From contig CAMDGX010000008.1 of assembly GCA_945897825.1 (NCBI GenBank), positions 1 to 64,000 on the forward strand: a stretch of DNA of 64,000 nucleotides. Reading direction: 5' to 3'. Shown here one piece after another: positions 33,666 through 42,732 of this stretch (the first letter of the stretch is position 1; the number at the start of each line of letters is the position of its first letter). The translations under genes were made by a program, and so were the position numbers. The notes below the pieces were generated by a model. That model was not told the DNA's origin. It saw only the letters and a list, made by a program, of their open reading frames with translations, and did not search any database. Source of the DNA: Asaia bogorensis. Lineage in GTDB: Bacteria > Pseudomonadota > Alphaproteobacteria > Acetobacterales > Acetobacteraceae.

Positions 33666-35258
33666 CTATCCCCGCCGCAGCGACCAGAACATCGGCGGTC
33701 CGTCGAGCATCCCGGTCAGCGACGCCGCATAGGCGGTCGGCCGCACCCACTGCCCCAGCGGCACGTACGGCACGTCCTCGAACGCCTGCACCTGCATGTC
33801 CGCCGCCACCTGCCGCTGCTCCGCCAGGTCGGCGGTGGCCAGCCAGGCGCGGCGCAGCGCCTCCAGCTTCTCGCTGCTGGGCCAGCCCACCTCGCTCGCC
33901 AGCCCCTCGGCGCGCAGGTAGCGGTGCATGCCGGGATGCCACTGGTCCTGCCCCGACCAGTAGCCGAACACCACGCTCCACCCGCCCGAGCCGGGCGCCT
34001 GGGTGCGCAGCAACCGGCCCACCAGCTGGCGCAGCGGGACCTCCACCGTCTCGACCGCGAAGCCCATCCCGGCCAGCATCTTCGCCCCCAGCGCGGCCAT
34101 CGCCCGCGTGGCCGGCAGGTCGGCGATCGACAGCACCACCACGGCCTCGCCCTTGTAGCCTGCCGCAAGCAGCGCCGCGCGCGCCGCCTCGGGCCGCGCC
34201 GGCACCGACATCGCGTCCATCCCGGCCTGGGTGGCCATCGGCGAGGTGGGCGCGAAGAACCCAACCCCCCCGCGCCGGAACTCCCGCCCCGCGCCGCTGG
34301 CCGCCGCCATGAACGCATCCTGGTCGACCGCCAGCAACAGCGCGCGGCGGATGGCGGGATCGTTGAACGGATAGGTCAGGTGGTTCACCCGCATCGTGCC
34401 GACATACCCGACCCGGTCGTGCACCCGCAGCGCCAGCCCGCGTTCGGCGGCGATCGCTGCATGGGAAGCGGGCGGCGGACTCTCCCACCAATCCACCCGC
34501 CCCTCGCGCAGTGCGGCCAGCGCCGCGCCGGGATCGGCCATGGTGTGCCATTCGACCCGGTCGAAATGCGCCACTTTCGGCCCCGCCGTGCCCGATGCCA
34601 CGCCCGACGGCCGCGGCACGTAGCCATCATGGCGCGCATAGGCGAGCCTCTGCCCCGGCACACGCTCCCGGGGCAGGAAGCGGAACGGCCCGCTGCCCAC
34701 AACCTCGCGGATCGCCTCGTGCTCGGCGCCCTGCGTCACCCGCGCCGGCATCATCGCGCAGACCTGCATCACCCGGTCGCCGAGGGCGGCGGCCAGCATC
34801 GGGAAGCGCCGCGCCATGCGGAACACGATGGTCCGGTCGTCCGCCGCCACGATCTCGTGCGTCGCCGCCAGCAGGCTCTTGCCCATGATCGCATGGCCCG
34901 CCCAGCGCTGGATGCTCGCCACGCAGTCGCGCGCCAGGACCGGGGTGCCGTCGTGGAACACCAGCCCCTCGCGCAGCCGGATGCGCCAGGTGCGCCCGCC
35001 CTCCTCCTCCACATGGCCCTCGGCCATCTGGGGATGCACCACGCCGGCATCGTCGGTGCCATAGAGCGTGTCGTAGACCATCAGCGCGTGGTTGCGCGTT
35101 TCCATGAACGGCCAGAAGGTCGGGTCGAACCAGCCGAGGTCGTCGTGCGGCACGAAGCGCAGCACCCGCGCCTCGGCGCGCGCCGCGACGGTCGGCATCG
35201 CCAATCCGACGGCGCCGGCCAGAACACGCCGCCGCGTGGTGGCGCCGGCCTTGCTCAC
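33666..35258 (-). CDS. ABC transporter substrate-binding protein (peptide/opine type, SBP_bac_5), Tat signal
   Basis: A 530-residue periplasmic solute-binding protein of the dipeptide/nickel family. A TRRRVLAGAVGLA twin-arginine-like signal is followed by DLGWFDPTFWPFMETRNHALMVYDTLY, IRLREGLVFHDGTPVLARDCVASIQRW, and VNHLTYPFNDPAIRRALLLAVDQDAFM, all usual for SBP_bac_5. The GTG start overlaps the stop of the SDR gene (GTGA). No permease or ATPase genes for such a transporter are in the window, so it is an orphan component or its partners lie elsewhere. The pairing with an SDR suggests a catabolic context. Confidence 0.9.
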   Translation of the reverse strand: MSKAGATTRRRVLAGAVGLAMPTVAARAEARVLRFVPHDDLGWFDPTFWPFMETRNHALMVYDTLYGTDDAGVVHPQMAEGHVEEEGGRTWRIRLREGLVFHDGTPVLARDCVASIQRWAGHAIMGKSLLAATHEIVAADDRTIVFRMARRFPMLAAALGDRVMQVCAMMPARVTQGAEHEAIREVVGSGPFRFLPRERVPGQRLAYARHDGYVPRPSGVASGTAGPKVAHFDRVEWHTMADPGAALAALREGRVDWWESPPPASHAAIAAERGLALRVHDRVGYVGTMRVNHLTYPFNDPAIRRALLLAVDQDAFMAAASGAGREFRRGGVGFFAPTSPMATQAGMDAMSVPARPEAARAALLAAGYKGEAVVVLSIADLPATRAMAALGAKMLAGMGFAVETVEVPLRQLVGRLLRTQAPGSGGWSVVFGYWSGQDQWHPGMHRYLRAEGLASEVGWPSSEKLEALRRAWLATADLAEQRQVAADMQVQAFEDVPYVPLGQWVRPTAYAASLTGMLDGPPMFWSLRRG

Positions 35259-36031
35259 AGGTTGACCGACCGCCCGCCGTCGACGAACAGGTTGGCGCCC
35301 GAGATGTATTCGCCGGCATCCGAACACAGCAACAGCGCGGCGCCCACCAGGTCGTCCGGCCGCCCCATCCTTCCGGCCGGCACGCGCGCCTTCATCTGCT
35401 CGCCGCGGGCTGCGATCTGGTCGGCGTTGCGGGCGGTGGCGATCAGCCCGGGCGCGAGGTTGTTCACCGTGACGCCCTGGCGCGTGAACTGGCGCGCGAG
35501 GTTGATCGCCCAGTTGTGCTGCAGCGCCTTGTAGCCGGCATAGACCATCATCTCGGCGGCCGGCGAGATCTGCTGCACCGACCCGATCGTCACCACCCGT
35601 CCCCAGCCGCGCGCGCCCATCGCCGGCACCAGCGCCTGGAGCAGGGCCAGGGTGGACCACACGTTGATCTCCATCTGCCGCTCGTAGGCGGCGCGGTCGA
35701 TGGCGCCGACCGGCTGGAGAATTTCGATGGACGCATTCAACACGACGATATCGACCTGCCCGAAGGCGGAAACGACATCGGCCGCGAGCTGCCCGGCGGC
35801 GCTCGGGTCGGAAAAATCCGCGCCGAATGCCTGCGCGCCATGGCCGCAGCGCGCCACCACCGCGGCGGCATCGGCGGCCTCCTCCGCAGTGCCGGCGTGA
35901 TGCACGGCGACGCGGGCGCCGACGGCGGCCAGCCCTTCGGCGATGGCGCGGCCGATCTCACGTCTCGCGCCGGTGACCAGCGCGGTGCGGCCGTCGAGGC
36001 GGAATTTCTGGAGCGGATCGGGCAACGGCAT
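35255..36031 (-). CDS. SDR family oxidoreductase
   Basis: A 258-residue short-chain dehydrogenase with TGARREIGRAIA (the usual Gly-x-Gly pattern here has Arg-Glu inserts), LNASIE in place of the common NNAG, active-site IGSV, YAGYK as the Tyr-x-x-x-Lys motif, and the C-terminal FVDGGRSVN. The ATG (MPLPDP) has GGAGG five bases upstream. It precedes and overlaps the orphan substrate-binding protein gene. Substrate unknown; the NNAG change is worth noting but the catalytic Tyr/Lys are intact. Confidence 0.9.
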   Translation of the reverse strand: MPLPDPLQKFRLDGRTALVTGARREIGRAIAEGLAAVGARVAVHHAGTAEEAADAAAVVARCGHGAQAFGADFSDPSAAGQLAADVVSAFGQVDIVVLNASIEILQPVGAIDRAAYERQMEINVWSTLALLQALVPAMGARGWGRVVTIGSVQQISPAAEMMVYAGYKALQHNWAINLARQFTRQGVTVNNLAPGLIATARNADQIAARGEQMKARVPAGRMGRPDDLVGAALLLCSDAGEYISGANLFVDGGRSVNL

Positions 36032-36184
36032 CGGGACCTCCATGCGGCGCGCAGGGTGGCCGAACAGGATCGCCGTGGCCAGACCCCGATCGCGGGATCG
36101 GCGACGAAAAGGCAATCTGCACAAGCGGCGGAGAGACAGCGAGAAGCGCGCCTCTCCGCCCCTTTGTGGTCGGACTTCCGGCGG

Positions 36185-37474
36185 CTACTTCCCCGCCGCG
36201 TCGAGCGCCTGTCCCAGATCGGCCAGGATGTCGTCGATATGCTCGATGCCGATCGACAGCCGGACATAGCCGGGCGAAACGCCGGTGGCCGCCTGCTCCG
36301 CCTGGTTGAGCTGCGAATGCGTCGTGCTGGCCGGATGGATCGCCAGGCTGCGCGCATCGCCGATATTGGCGACGTGGTAGAACATCTTGAGCGCGTCGAT
36401 GAACTTCTTGCCCGCCTCCGCGCCGCCCTTCAGCTCGAAGCCGCACAGCCCGCCCATGCCGCGCGCGAGGTACTGCTTGGTGCGCTCGGCGCCGATGCCG
36501 GTCAGCGTCGAGGGATGGATCACCTTCGTCACTTCCGGCCGGCCCTGGAGATACTGCGCGACGGCGAGCGAATTCTCGCAATGCGCGCGCATCCGCAGCG
36601 CCACCGTCTCGATGCCCTGCAGGATCAGGAAGGCGTTGAACGGGCTGATCGCGGCCCCGAGGTCGCGCAGCAGCGTGGTGCGCGCCTTGATGATGTAGGC
36701 CACCGGCCCGATGCCCTTCACCGCCTGCGTCCACACCGCCCCGTGGTAGCTCGGATCGGGCGTGTTCAGCGCCGGCTGGCGCGAGGGATGCGCCTCCCAG
36801 TCGAAATTGCCGCCATCGACGATGATGCCGCCGATCGAGGTGCCGTGGCCGCCGAGATACTTGGTCAGCGAGTGCATCACGATCGCCGCGCCATGCTCCA
36901 GCGGGCGCACCAGCAGGGGGGCGGCGGTGTTGTCCATGATCAGTGGAATGCCGAGCTTGCGCCCGATGGCGGCGACCTCGGCGATCGGGAACACCCGCAG
37001 CTTCGGATTGGGCAGCGTCTCGGCGTAGTAGGCGCGGGTGCGGTCGTCGGTCGCGCGGGCAAACGCCTCCGGGTCCTCGGGGTCGACGAAGCGGACCTCG
37101 ATGCCCTGGTCCTTCAGCGTGTTGGCGAACAGGTTCCAGGTGCCGCCATACAGGTCGGTCGAGGCGACGATGTTGTCACCGACCTTGGCGAGGTTCTGCA
37201 CCGCATAGGCCGTCGCCGCCTGGCCGGACGCCACCGCGAGCGCCGCCACGCCGCCTTCCAGCGCCGCGACACGCTTCTCCAGCGCATCGGCGGTCGGGTT
37301 CATCAGGCGGGTGTAGATGTTGCCCAGCTCCTTCAGCGCGAACAGGTTCGCGGCATGCTCGGTGCTGTTGAACTGGTAGGAGGTGGTTTGATAGATCGGC
37401 ACGGCCACCGCCGTGGTGGCCTCGTCGCGGCGCCAGCCGGCATGCAGGGCCAGCGTCTCGGGATGGGTGGACAT
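36185..37474 (-). CDS. metY: O-acetylhomoserine aminocarboxypropyltransferase/cysteine synthase
   Basis: A 429-residue PLP enzyme of the Cys/Met metabolism family. It makes homocysteine from O-acetylhomoserine and sulfide, so it feeds methionine synthesis directly. Features are YTRLMNPTADALEKRVAALEGG, SGQAATAYAV, the PLP-lysine segment SLTKYLGGHG (Lys205) and HPASTTHSQL near the C-terminus. The length favours MetY over MetB/MetZ (about 380-400). A very good GAGGAGG ribosome site precedes the ATG. With cysK it gives the window two sulfide-using enzymes. Confidence 0.94.
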   Translation of the reverse strand: MSTHPETLALHAGWRRDEATTAVAVPIYQTTSYQFNSTEHAANLFALKELGNIYTRLMNPTADALEKRVAALEGGVAALAVASGQAATAYAVQNLAKVGDNIVASTDLYGGTWNLFANTLKDQGIEVRFVDPEDPEAFARATDDRTRAYYAETLPNPKLRVFPIAEVAAIGRKLGIPLIMDNTAAPLLVRPLEHGAAIVMHSLTKYLGGHGTSIGGIIVDGGNFDWEAHPSRQPALNTPDPSYHGAVWTQAVKGIGPVAYIIKARTTLLRDLGAAISPFNAFLILQGIETVALRMRAHCENSLAVAQYLQGRPEVTKVIHPSTLTGIGAERTKQYLARGMGGLCGFELKGGAEAGKKFIDALKMFYHVANIGDARSLAIHPASTTHSQLNQAEQAATGVSPGYVRLSIGIEHIDDILADLGQALDAAGK

Positions 37475-37665
37475 GGTCGCCTCCTCGGAACGGATGGGGC
37501 AGTTCAACCCCTGTTTTTGCGGCTTGGCAAGTGGAACCGGGTATTCACGAACGAACCGCGTGAATGCCGCGCCGGCGGCATCCTGCACCCAAGTGCGGCC
37601 CGCTCCAAGCCGCCTTGCCGCCGCCGGCCCGCGCGCCCACGCTGCGTCTTTGCCCGGGAGGCGTC

Positions 37666-39726
37666 GTGGCCGACATCGCCGAGACCCTGACGCTGCGCCA
37701 CGATCCGGCCGGCCCGTCCTGGACGCTGGCGTGGCGGGGGCTGCGCTTCGACGTGCACATGCAGGCCACGGCGCTCGTGTGCGACCATTTCGGGCCCGAG
37801 AGCGCCGATCCGCCGCCGCTGTGGGCTGGCTGGCGGGAGCGCGAGATGCTGCTGAACGCGCGGCTGCCGGCGATGGTGGAGGTCGGCGCCCGGCCGGTCT
37901 GCGTCGCCTGGCGGCTGGAGGGCTGGTCGCGGCCGGACGGCTGGTCGCTGTCGATCGTGCTCGCCGCCGAGGGACTGGCGCTGCGCTGCGAGGTGCGCTT
38001 CGCGGTCGATGCGGCGACCGGGCTGCTGCTGCGCTCCACCACGCTGCGCCATGCGGGCGGGGTCGGGCCGATCGACATCACCGGGGCGCTGAGCTTCTGG
38101 CTGACCCTGCGCGGCGGCGTGCGGGCGGCGCATACGTTGGGTGGCGCCTGGGGGGCGGAGGCGCAGGCCGAGACCCATCCCGGCCTGCATGCCGCCCTGG
38201 TGCTCGACAGCCGGTCGGGCAAGACGGGGTTCGAGTTCCAGCCCTGGCTGGCCCTGGAATCGGACGCAGGAGTGCATCTGTGCGAGGTGATGTGGTCGGG
38301 CAACTGGTCGCTGCTGGCGCGGCTGCGGCCGGGGACGACGACGCTGTCCGGCGGGCTGAACGACTGGGGCTTCTCCCACATGCTGCAACCCGGCGCGGCG
38401 CTCGACCTGCCGGAGGTGCTGCTGGGCTTCGTGCCGGGCACGGTGGATGACGCGGTGCGGCGGCTGCACGACTGGCGCCGGGCGCGCCGGCCCGATCCGG
38501 GGCGGGCGGTGCCGGTGCAGTTCAACACCTGGTACGCGCTGGACGAGGATGTCGACGAGGCGCGGGTGCTCGCCCTGGTGCCGCAGGCGGCGGAGTTGGG
38601 CTGCGAGGTGTTCGTGCTGGATGCCGGTTGGTACACCACCCATGCGTGGTCGCCGCTGGCGGACTGGCATGCGCGGGCAGGGGACTGGGTGATCGATCCG
38701 GCGCGGTTTCCGCGCGGGCTCGCCCATGTGGCCGAGGCGTGCCGTGCGGCGGGGATGGGGTTCGGGCTGTGGGTGGAGCCGGAGGCGGTGGGCGCCTGTG
38801 CCGTGCTGCGGCGGGAGCATCCGGCGTGGATGCACCACATCGACGACCGGCCGCCGGCCGAGGATGGGCGGGCGGTGCTGCACCTGGGCGTGCCCGGCGC
38901 CTGGGCGCATGCCTTCGCGCTGCTGTCGGAGCTGGTGCGGGCGACCGGGGCGGTGTGGCTGAAATGGGATTTCAACGCCGACCTGGCCGCCGGGGGCTGG
39001 GCGCCGGGGTTGCCCGAAGGGTTGCGCGGGCAGGACCCGCTGGTGGCCCACTATCGCGGGCTGTACCGGTTGCAGGAGGCGCTGCTGGCGGCGTTTCCGG
39101 GGCTGGTGCTGGAGATGTGCGCCAGTGGCGGCGGGCGGATGGACGGGGCGATCCTGAGCCGCGCCCATACCAACTGGATCAGCGACAATCCGCAGGCGGT
39201 GGCGAAGCTGGCGATCCATTTCGGGATGCAGCGGGCGCATCCGGCGGTGTCGTGCAACGACTGGCTGGTCGACTGGCCGGCGCGGCGGTATTCGGGGATC
39301 GCTGGCGTCGATGGGCGTGGCGATCTGTCGTTCCGGCTGCTGGTTGCGATGCTGGGCAGCTTCGGCATCTCGGCGCCGCTGGGCCAATGGAGCGAGGCGG
39401 ACCGTTCGGTCCTGCGGGCGCATGTCGGGCTGTATCGCGCGCGGGTGCGTGAGCTGGTGCAGTTCGGCGACCAGTACCAGTTGACCGATCCGCCGCCGCT
39501 GGATGGGGCGGGGGACTGGGCGGCGATGTGGTTCGTGGCCAAGGAGGGCACGCGGGGCGCGCTGTTCGCGTTTCGGCTGGAAGGCGGGCGGGCGCGGGAG
39601 TTTGCGCTGCCGGGGTTGGACCCCGGGGCGCGGATCGTGCGGGGGGAGGGGGTGGAGCGCGTTGCCGGAGGGGTGCGGGTGGTGCTGGGGGCGCCGTTCT
39701 CGGCGGTGCTAGTGCTCCTCGAGTAG
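37666..39726 (+). CDS. Alpha-galactosidase, glycoside hydrolase family 36
   Basis: A 686-residue GH36/GH-D enzyme that removes terminal alpha-galactosides. The N-terminal beta-sandwich (to about residue 280) is followed by the TIM barrel with FNTWYALDED, VFVLDAGWY, the nucleophile motif WLKWDFN (Asp435) and the acid/base region NWISDNPQ (Asp507). No signal peptide is visible, so it is cytoplasmic. The GTG start has GGGAGG four bases upstream; an in-frame region further up is Pro/Ala-rich and not family-like. Its last 18 bases overlap the convergent ABC-F gene. No galactoside transporter is adjacent. Confidence 0.92.
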   Translation: MADIAETLTLRHDPAGPSWTLAWRGLRFDVHMQATALVCDHFGPESADPPPLWAGWREREMLLNARLPAMVEVGARPVCVAWRLEGWSRPDGWSLSIVLAAEGLALRCEVRFAVDAATGLLLRSTTLRHAGGVGPIDITGALSFWLTLRGGVRAAHTLGGAWGAEAQAETHPGLHAALVLDSRSGKTGFEFQPWLALESDAGVHLCEVMWSGNWSLLARLRPGTTTLSGGLNDWGFSHMLQPGAALDLPEVLLGFVPGTVDDAVRRLHDWRRARRPDPGRAVPVQFNTWYALDEDVDEARVLALVPQAAELGCEVFVLDAGWYTTHAWSPLADWHARAGDWVIDPARFPRGLAHVAEACRAAGMGFGLWVEPEAVGACAVLRREHPAWMHHIDDRPPAEDGRAVLHLGVPGAWAHAFALLSELVRATGAVWLKWDFNADLAAGGWAPGLPEGLRGQDPLVAHYRGLYRLQEALLAAFPGLVLEMCASGGGRMDGAILSRAHTNWISDNPQAVAKLAIHFGMQRAHPAVSCNDWLVDWPARRYSGIAGVDGRGDLSFRLLVAMLGSFGISAPLGQWSEADRSVLRAHVGLYRARVRELVQFGDQYQLTDPPPLDGAGDWAAMWFVAKEGTRGALFAFRLEGGRAREFALPGLDPGARIVRGEGVERVAGGVRVVLGAPFSAVLVLLE

Positions 39727-41187
39727 GCGGGCGCGGTCGATGCGCAGGATGCGGGTGGCGATGGCTTTCACGAAGGCGCGGTCGTGGGAGACCAGGACGC
39801 AGGTGGCGCCGTGGGTCAGGATCTCGGACTCCAGGCGCTCCTGGCCGGCGATGTCGACGTGGTTGGTGGGTTCGTCCATCAGGTAGAAATTGGGTTCGGC
39901 CAGGCGGAGTGCCAGGAGGCCGAGGCGGGCCTTCTGGCCGGGGGACATCCGGGCGATCGGGCGCTTCTGCGTGTCGATGTCGAAGCCGGCCGAGGCGAGC
40001 AGGCTGAGCGCACGCTGGTCGCCGAGCGGGAAGGTTCCGGCGATGAAGGCGAGCGGGGTTTGCCCTGCCGGGAGCTGGGACATCTGCTGGTCGACATAGC
40101 CCATGACGACGCTGGGGGCGACGGTGAGGCCGGGCGTTTCGACCCCGGTGCAGGCGGCGCGCAGCAGGCGGACGAGCTGGGACTTGCCGGCGCCGTTGGG
40201 GCCGGTGACGACGATGCGGTCGCCCTGGTGGATGCGCAGGCGGCCGGTGCGGAACAGGGGGCGGCCATCCGGGGTGGTGACCTGGAGGTCGTCCAGGGTG
40301 GCGAGGACCTTGGCGTGGGTGCCGGAATTGGACAGGCGGACCTCGCCGGTGCGCTGCTTTGCCAAGGGTCGGGCGGATTGCTCGATGGCTTCGGCGCGGG
40401 CGTTCAGTTGCTTGGATTTCTTCAGCAACAGGTCGCTGCCGCTGTTGATGCCGACGTTCTTGAGCTTGCCGGCATTCTGGCGCAGGCGGTCGGCCTCCTT
40501 CATCTCGCGGGCGAAGACGAGTTCCTGGCGGGCATCGTCGGCGGCCAGCAGGGTGCGGGCGGTGCTGAAGGGGTGGGCGTAGAGGAACGAGCCTTCGGGG
40601 CGCAGGAACAGGGTGTGGGTGGTGCAGGCGTCGAGGAAGGCGCGGTCGTGGCTGGCGATGACCATGCCGGTGCCTTCGGTTTGATGGCGCAGCCAGTCCT
40701 CCAGCAGCTCGATGCGCTGGAGGTCGAGGTGGTTCGAGGGTTCGTCGAGCAGCAGGAGGTCGGGCTCGGTGATCCAGGCCCGGGCGATCAGGGCCATGCG
40801 CTGCCAGCCGCCGGAAAGCTCGGCGAGCTTGCGGGTGCGCATGTCGGCGGGGGTTTCGAAGGTGTCGAGCAGGAGGTCGACGCGCCATTCGTTGGCCTCG
40901 CGCTCCGGTGGCGGGAGGGCGCGGCGGATGGCTTCCGCCATCGGCAGGTCGAGGAGGTTGGGCGGGACATCCTGTTCGACGAAGGCGGTCTTCAAGCCGC
41001 GGCGGCGGGTGAGGTCGCCGGCGGTGGCTTCGCCCTGGCCGGCGAGGATGCGCAGGAGGGTGGATTTTCCGCCGCCATTGGCCGCGATGAGTCCGATGCG
41101 CTGGTCGGGGTGGATCGTGAGGTCGAGGTTGGCGAAGAGGGGGCGGGGGGAGGCGACGGCGAGGGCGCGGAGGTTCAGGAGGGTCAT
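39709..41187 (-). CDS. ABC-F family ATPase
   Basis: A 492-residue duplicated ATPase with no membrane domain, as expected for ABC-F ribosome-associated proteins. Domain 1 has NGGGKST, LSGGWQRM and LLLLDEPSNHLDL; domain 2 has GPNGAGKSQ, MSPGQKARLGL and YLMDEPTNHVDI. A charged inter-domain linker (KKSKQLNARAEAIEQ) would reach toward the ribosome's peptidyl-transferase centre. Some ABC-Fs protect ribosomes from antibiotics, others regulate translation; the sequence alone does not decide. The upstream leader peptide at 41255-41329 hints at translation-dependent regulation, which is typical of the resistance group. Convergent with the GH36 gene by 18 bases. Confidence 0.93.
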   Translation of the reverse strand: MTLLNLRALAVASPRPLFANLDLTIHPDQRIGLIAANGGGKSTLLRILAGQGEATAGDLTRRRGLKTAFVEQDVPPNLLDLPMAEAIRRALPPPEREANEWRVDLLLDTFETPADMRTRKLAELSGGWQRMALIARAWITEPDLLLLDEPSNHLDLQRIELLEDWLRHQTEGTGMVIASHDRAFLDACTTHTLFLRPEGSFLYAHPFSTARTLLAADDARQELVFAREMKEADRLRQNAGKLKNVGINSGSDLLLKKSKQLNARAEAIEQSARPLAKQRTGEVRLSNSGTHAKVLATLDDLQVTTPDGRPLFRTGRLRIHQGDRIVVTGPNGAGKSQLVRLLRAACTGVETPGLTVAPSVVMGYVDQQMSQLPAGQTPLAFIAGTFPLGDQRALSLLASAGFDIDTQKRPIARMSPGQKARLGLLALRLAEPNFYLMDEPTNHVDIAGQERLESEILTHGATCVLVSHDRAFVKAIATRILRIDRARLLEEH

Positions 41188-41254
41188 GGGTTCGGTCCCG
41201 CTGGAATCGGTGCGAAGGCGCGGGACGGGGGCGCGGGACGGGTGGGGTCCGGCG

Positions 41255-41329
41255 TCAGGTCCGCCCCGCCGCGGAGGGCGACGGGGCCGTGCGGGGGCCG
41301 CTGGTGCGGTACTGCGCGTATGCGGTCAT
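41255..41329 (-). CDS. Predicted 24-residue leader peptide upstream of the ABC-F gene
   Basis: A short frame with an AGGAGG ribosome site five bases before the ATG, better than the ABC-F gene's own site. It encodes MTAYAQYRTSGPR followed by TAPSPSAAGRT. It ends 67 bases before the ABC-F ATG. A 10-bp stem with a CCTCC loop (41263-41287) covers its 3' part; the loop complements the leader's own ribosome site. This is the arrangement of ribosome-mediated attenuation known upstream of ABC-F resistance genes. That it is translated and regulatory is inference. Confidence 0.45.
   Translation of the reverse strand: MTAYAQYRTSGPRTAPSPSAAGRT
41263..41287 (-). promoter_or_regulatory. Hairpin within the ABC-F leader
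   Basis: Read on the minus strand, GCCCCGTCGC (41278-41287) pairs with GCGGCGGGGC (41263-41272), with one G-U pair, around a CCTCC loop. It covers codons 15-22 of the leader peptide. The stem would be disrupted while a ribosome sits on the leader's 3' half, so stalling there could change mRNA folding in front of the ABC-F start. This is a possible attenuator element. The ABC-F promoter probably lies beyond it, in the AT-rich stretch around 41390-41420. Confidence 0.4.
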
Positions 41330-41441
41330 GCAGCCCTCCTGCGGCTGGGGTTTCCCGAGTGTTAGGGCGGGCGGGGTTGGGTTGGCAAGCGGGTATATAT
41401 TTCGATATCGGAATAAAATGGACATGGGTGCTCACCGCGGG

Positions 41442-42014
41442 TCAGGCGGATTTTCGATTCCAGGCCCGTGCGGCGGCCAGCACGTAGTCCTGGAGGGGGC
41501 GGAGGAAGGGCTCGGGGACGGCGCGGGGTGGCTTGGGGCGCGCCGGGCGTGGGGGGCTTGGGGGGCGCGGGGGCAGGCGCAGGGCCGGGGGCGGGTCGAT
41601 GCCGAGCATGTGGCAGATCGGGCGCAGGACGCGGCCGAGCTGGGGGGCGGCGTGGAGGAAGTCGGCGGCGTCGGGCCGGTCGAGCAGGGCGGCGAGCTGG
41701 CCGGCGACGTTGCGCAGATTGTGGTCGGTGGCGGCGAGCCAGCCGCGGCGGCGGGGCAGGCGGAGCCTCGGGGGGGCGGGGGACGGCGCCTGGCTGTCGG
41801 CCGGGGCGGGGCGCGGGGCGCGAATTCGGAGGGGACGGAGGGTGCCGGCCTGCCACCGCGCGTAGAGGGTTTCGAAGCGGGCGACGGCGGCGGCGGCGCG
41901 GCTCCAGACGTGGCGCAACAGCGCGCCGCGGACGCGGTCGTGCCCGGCCGGCACGTCGATGCGTGCCTGCAGGGTCGCCATGATCGTCGCGAAGAGGGTG
42001 ATGAGGAATTTCAT
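41442..42014 (-). CDS. Conserved Acetobacteraceae-type hypothetical protein
   Basis: A 190-residue protein starting with a short hydrophobic N-terminus (MKFLITLFATIMATL). It continues with the stretch GALLRHVWSRAAAAVARFETLYARWQAGTL, then prolines, LPRRRGWLAA and APQLGRVLRPICHMLGIDPPP. I recognise this pattern from many Acetobacteraceae genomes, where it is annotated hypothetical. No function is known; the mixture of basic, alanine and proline-rich parts suggests a flexible protein. It is divergent from the YetF-family gene at 42126. Confidence 0.65.
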   Translation of the reverse strand: MKFLITLFATIMATLQARIDVPAGHDRVRGALLRHVWSRAAAAVARFETLYARWQAGTLRPLRIRAPRPAPADSQAPSPAPPRLRLPRRRGWLAATDHNLRNVAGQLAALLDRPDAADFLHAAPQLGRVLRPICHMLGIDPPPALRLPPRPPSPPRPARPKPPRAVPEPFLRPLQDYVLAAARAWNRKSA

Positions 42015-42125
42015 TGGCGTTAGAATAACTGGTCGTCGGAGGCGCGCCAAACTTTTTCCGCGTGGCACCGTTTCGTCGAGGCGGGGGTGACCCGGCACCT
42101 GGCGCTGCGCGGAAGGGGCTGTCGC

Positions 42126-42665
42126 ATGTTCTTCGAAAGCTGGTTCGGGCTGTTGCGGGTGGCCGTTGTGGGAACGCTTGCCTATGTGGCGCTGGTGGTG
42201 CTGTTGCGCGCCTCCGGGAAGCGGACGCTGGCGAAGCTGAACGCATTCGACCTGGTGGTCACCGTGGCGCTGGGCTCCACGTTGGCGACGGTATTGCTGA
42301 GCAAGACGGTGGCGCTGGCGGAGGGCGTTCTTGCCTTCGCGGTGTTGGCCGGATTGCAGTTCGGCGTGGCGTGGCTGTCGGTGCGGTCGCGGCGGTTCAG
42401 TGACCTGGTGAAATCGGAGCCGACATTGCTGCTGCACCGGGGGCAGTTCCTGGAGCACGCGATGCGGGACCAGCGCGTGACGCGGGCGGAGGTTCTGGCG
42501 GCCTTGCGCAGCGCCGGCGCGGCCCGGGCCGGGGAGGTGGCGGCGGTGGTTCTGGAGACGGACGGCACGCTGAGCGTGGTGCGTGGCGACGGGCAGGTGC
42601 AGCAGGGCACGACGCTGGAGGGTGTCGGACAGGGCGGAACCCGCCGGGACGAGGGCGACTTCTGA
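42126..42665 (+). CDS. YetF/DUF421 family membrane protein
   Basis: A 179-residue protein with three N-terminal hydrophobic segments and a soluble C-terminal domain. Family features are LVVLLRASGKRTLAKLNAFDLVVTVALGSTLATVLL and the C-terminal segment GQFLEHAMRDQRVTRAEVLAALRSAG, then VVLETDGTLSVV. DUF421/YetF proteins are linked to spore and stress physiology in Bacillus; the biochemical role is unknown. A GGAAGGGG ribosome site precedes the ATG. It heads a plus-strand row with mscS and DUF2254. Confidence 0.85.
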   Translation: MFFESWFGLLRVAVVGTLAYVALVVLLRASGKRTLAKLNAFDLVVTVALGSTLATVLLSKTVALAEGVLAFAVLAGLQFGVAWLSVRSRRFSDLVKSEPTLLLHRGQFLEHAMRDQRVTRAEVLAALRSAGAARAGEVAAVVLETDGTLSVVRGDGQVQQGTTLEGVGQGGTRRDEGDF

Positions 42666-42732
42666 CACCCGACGCCTGCCGGCGGGCCGGGCGCCGCGCC
42701 TTTGTCGCAAGCCGCTACAGCGAGGTCGGCGC

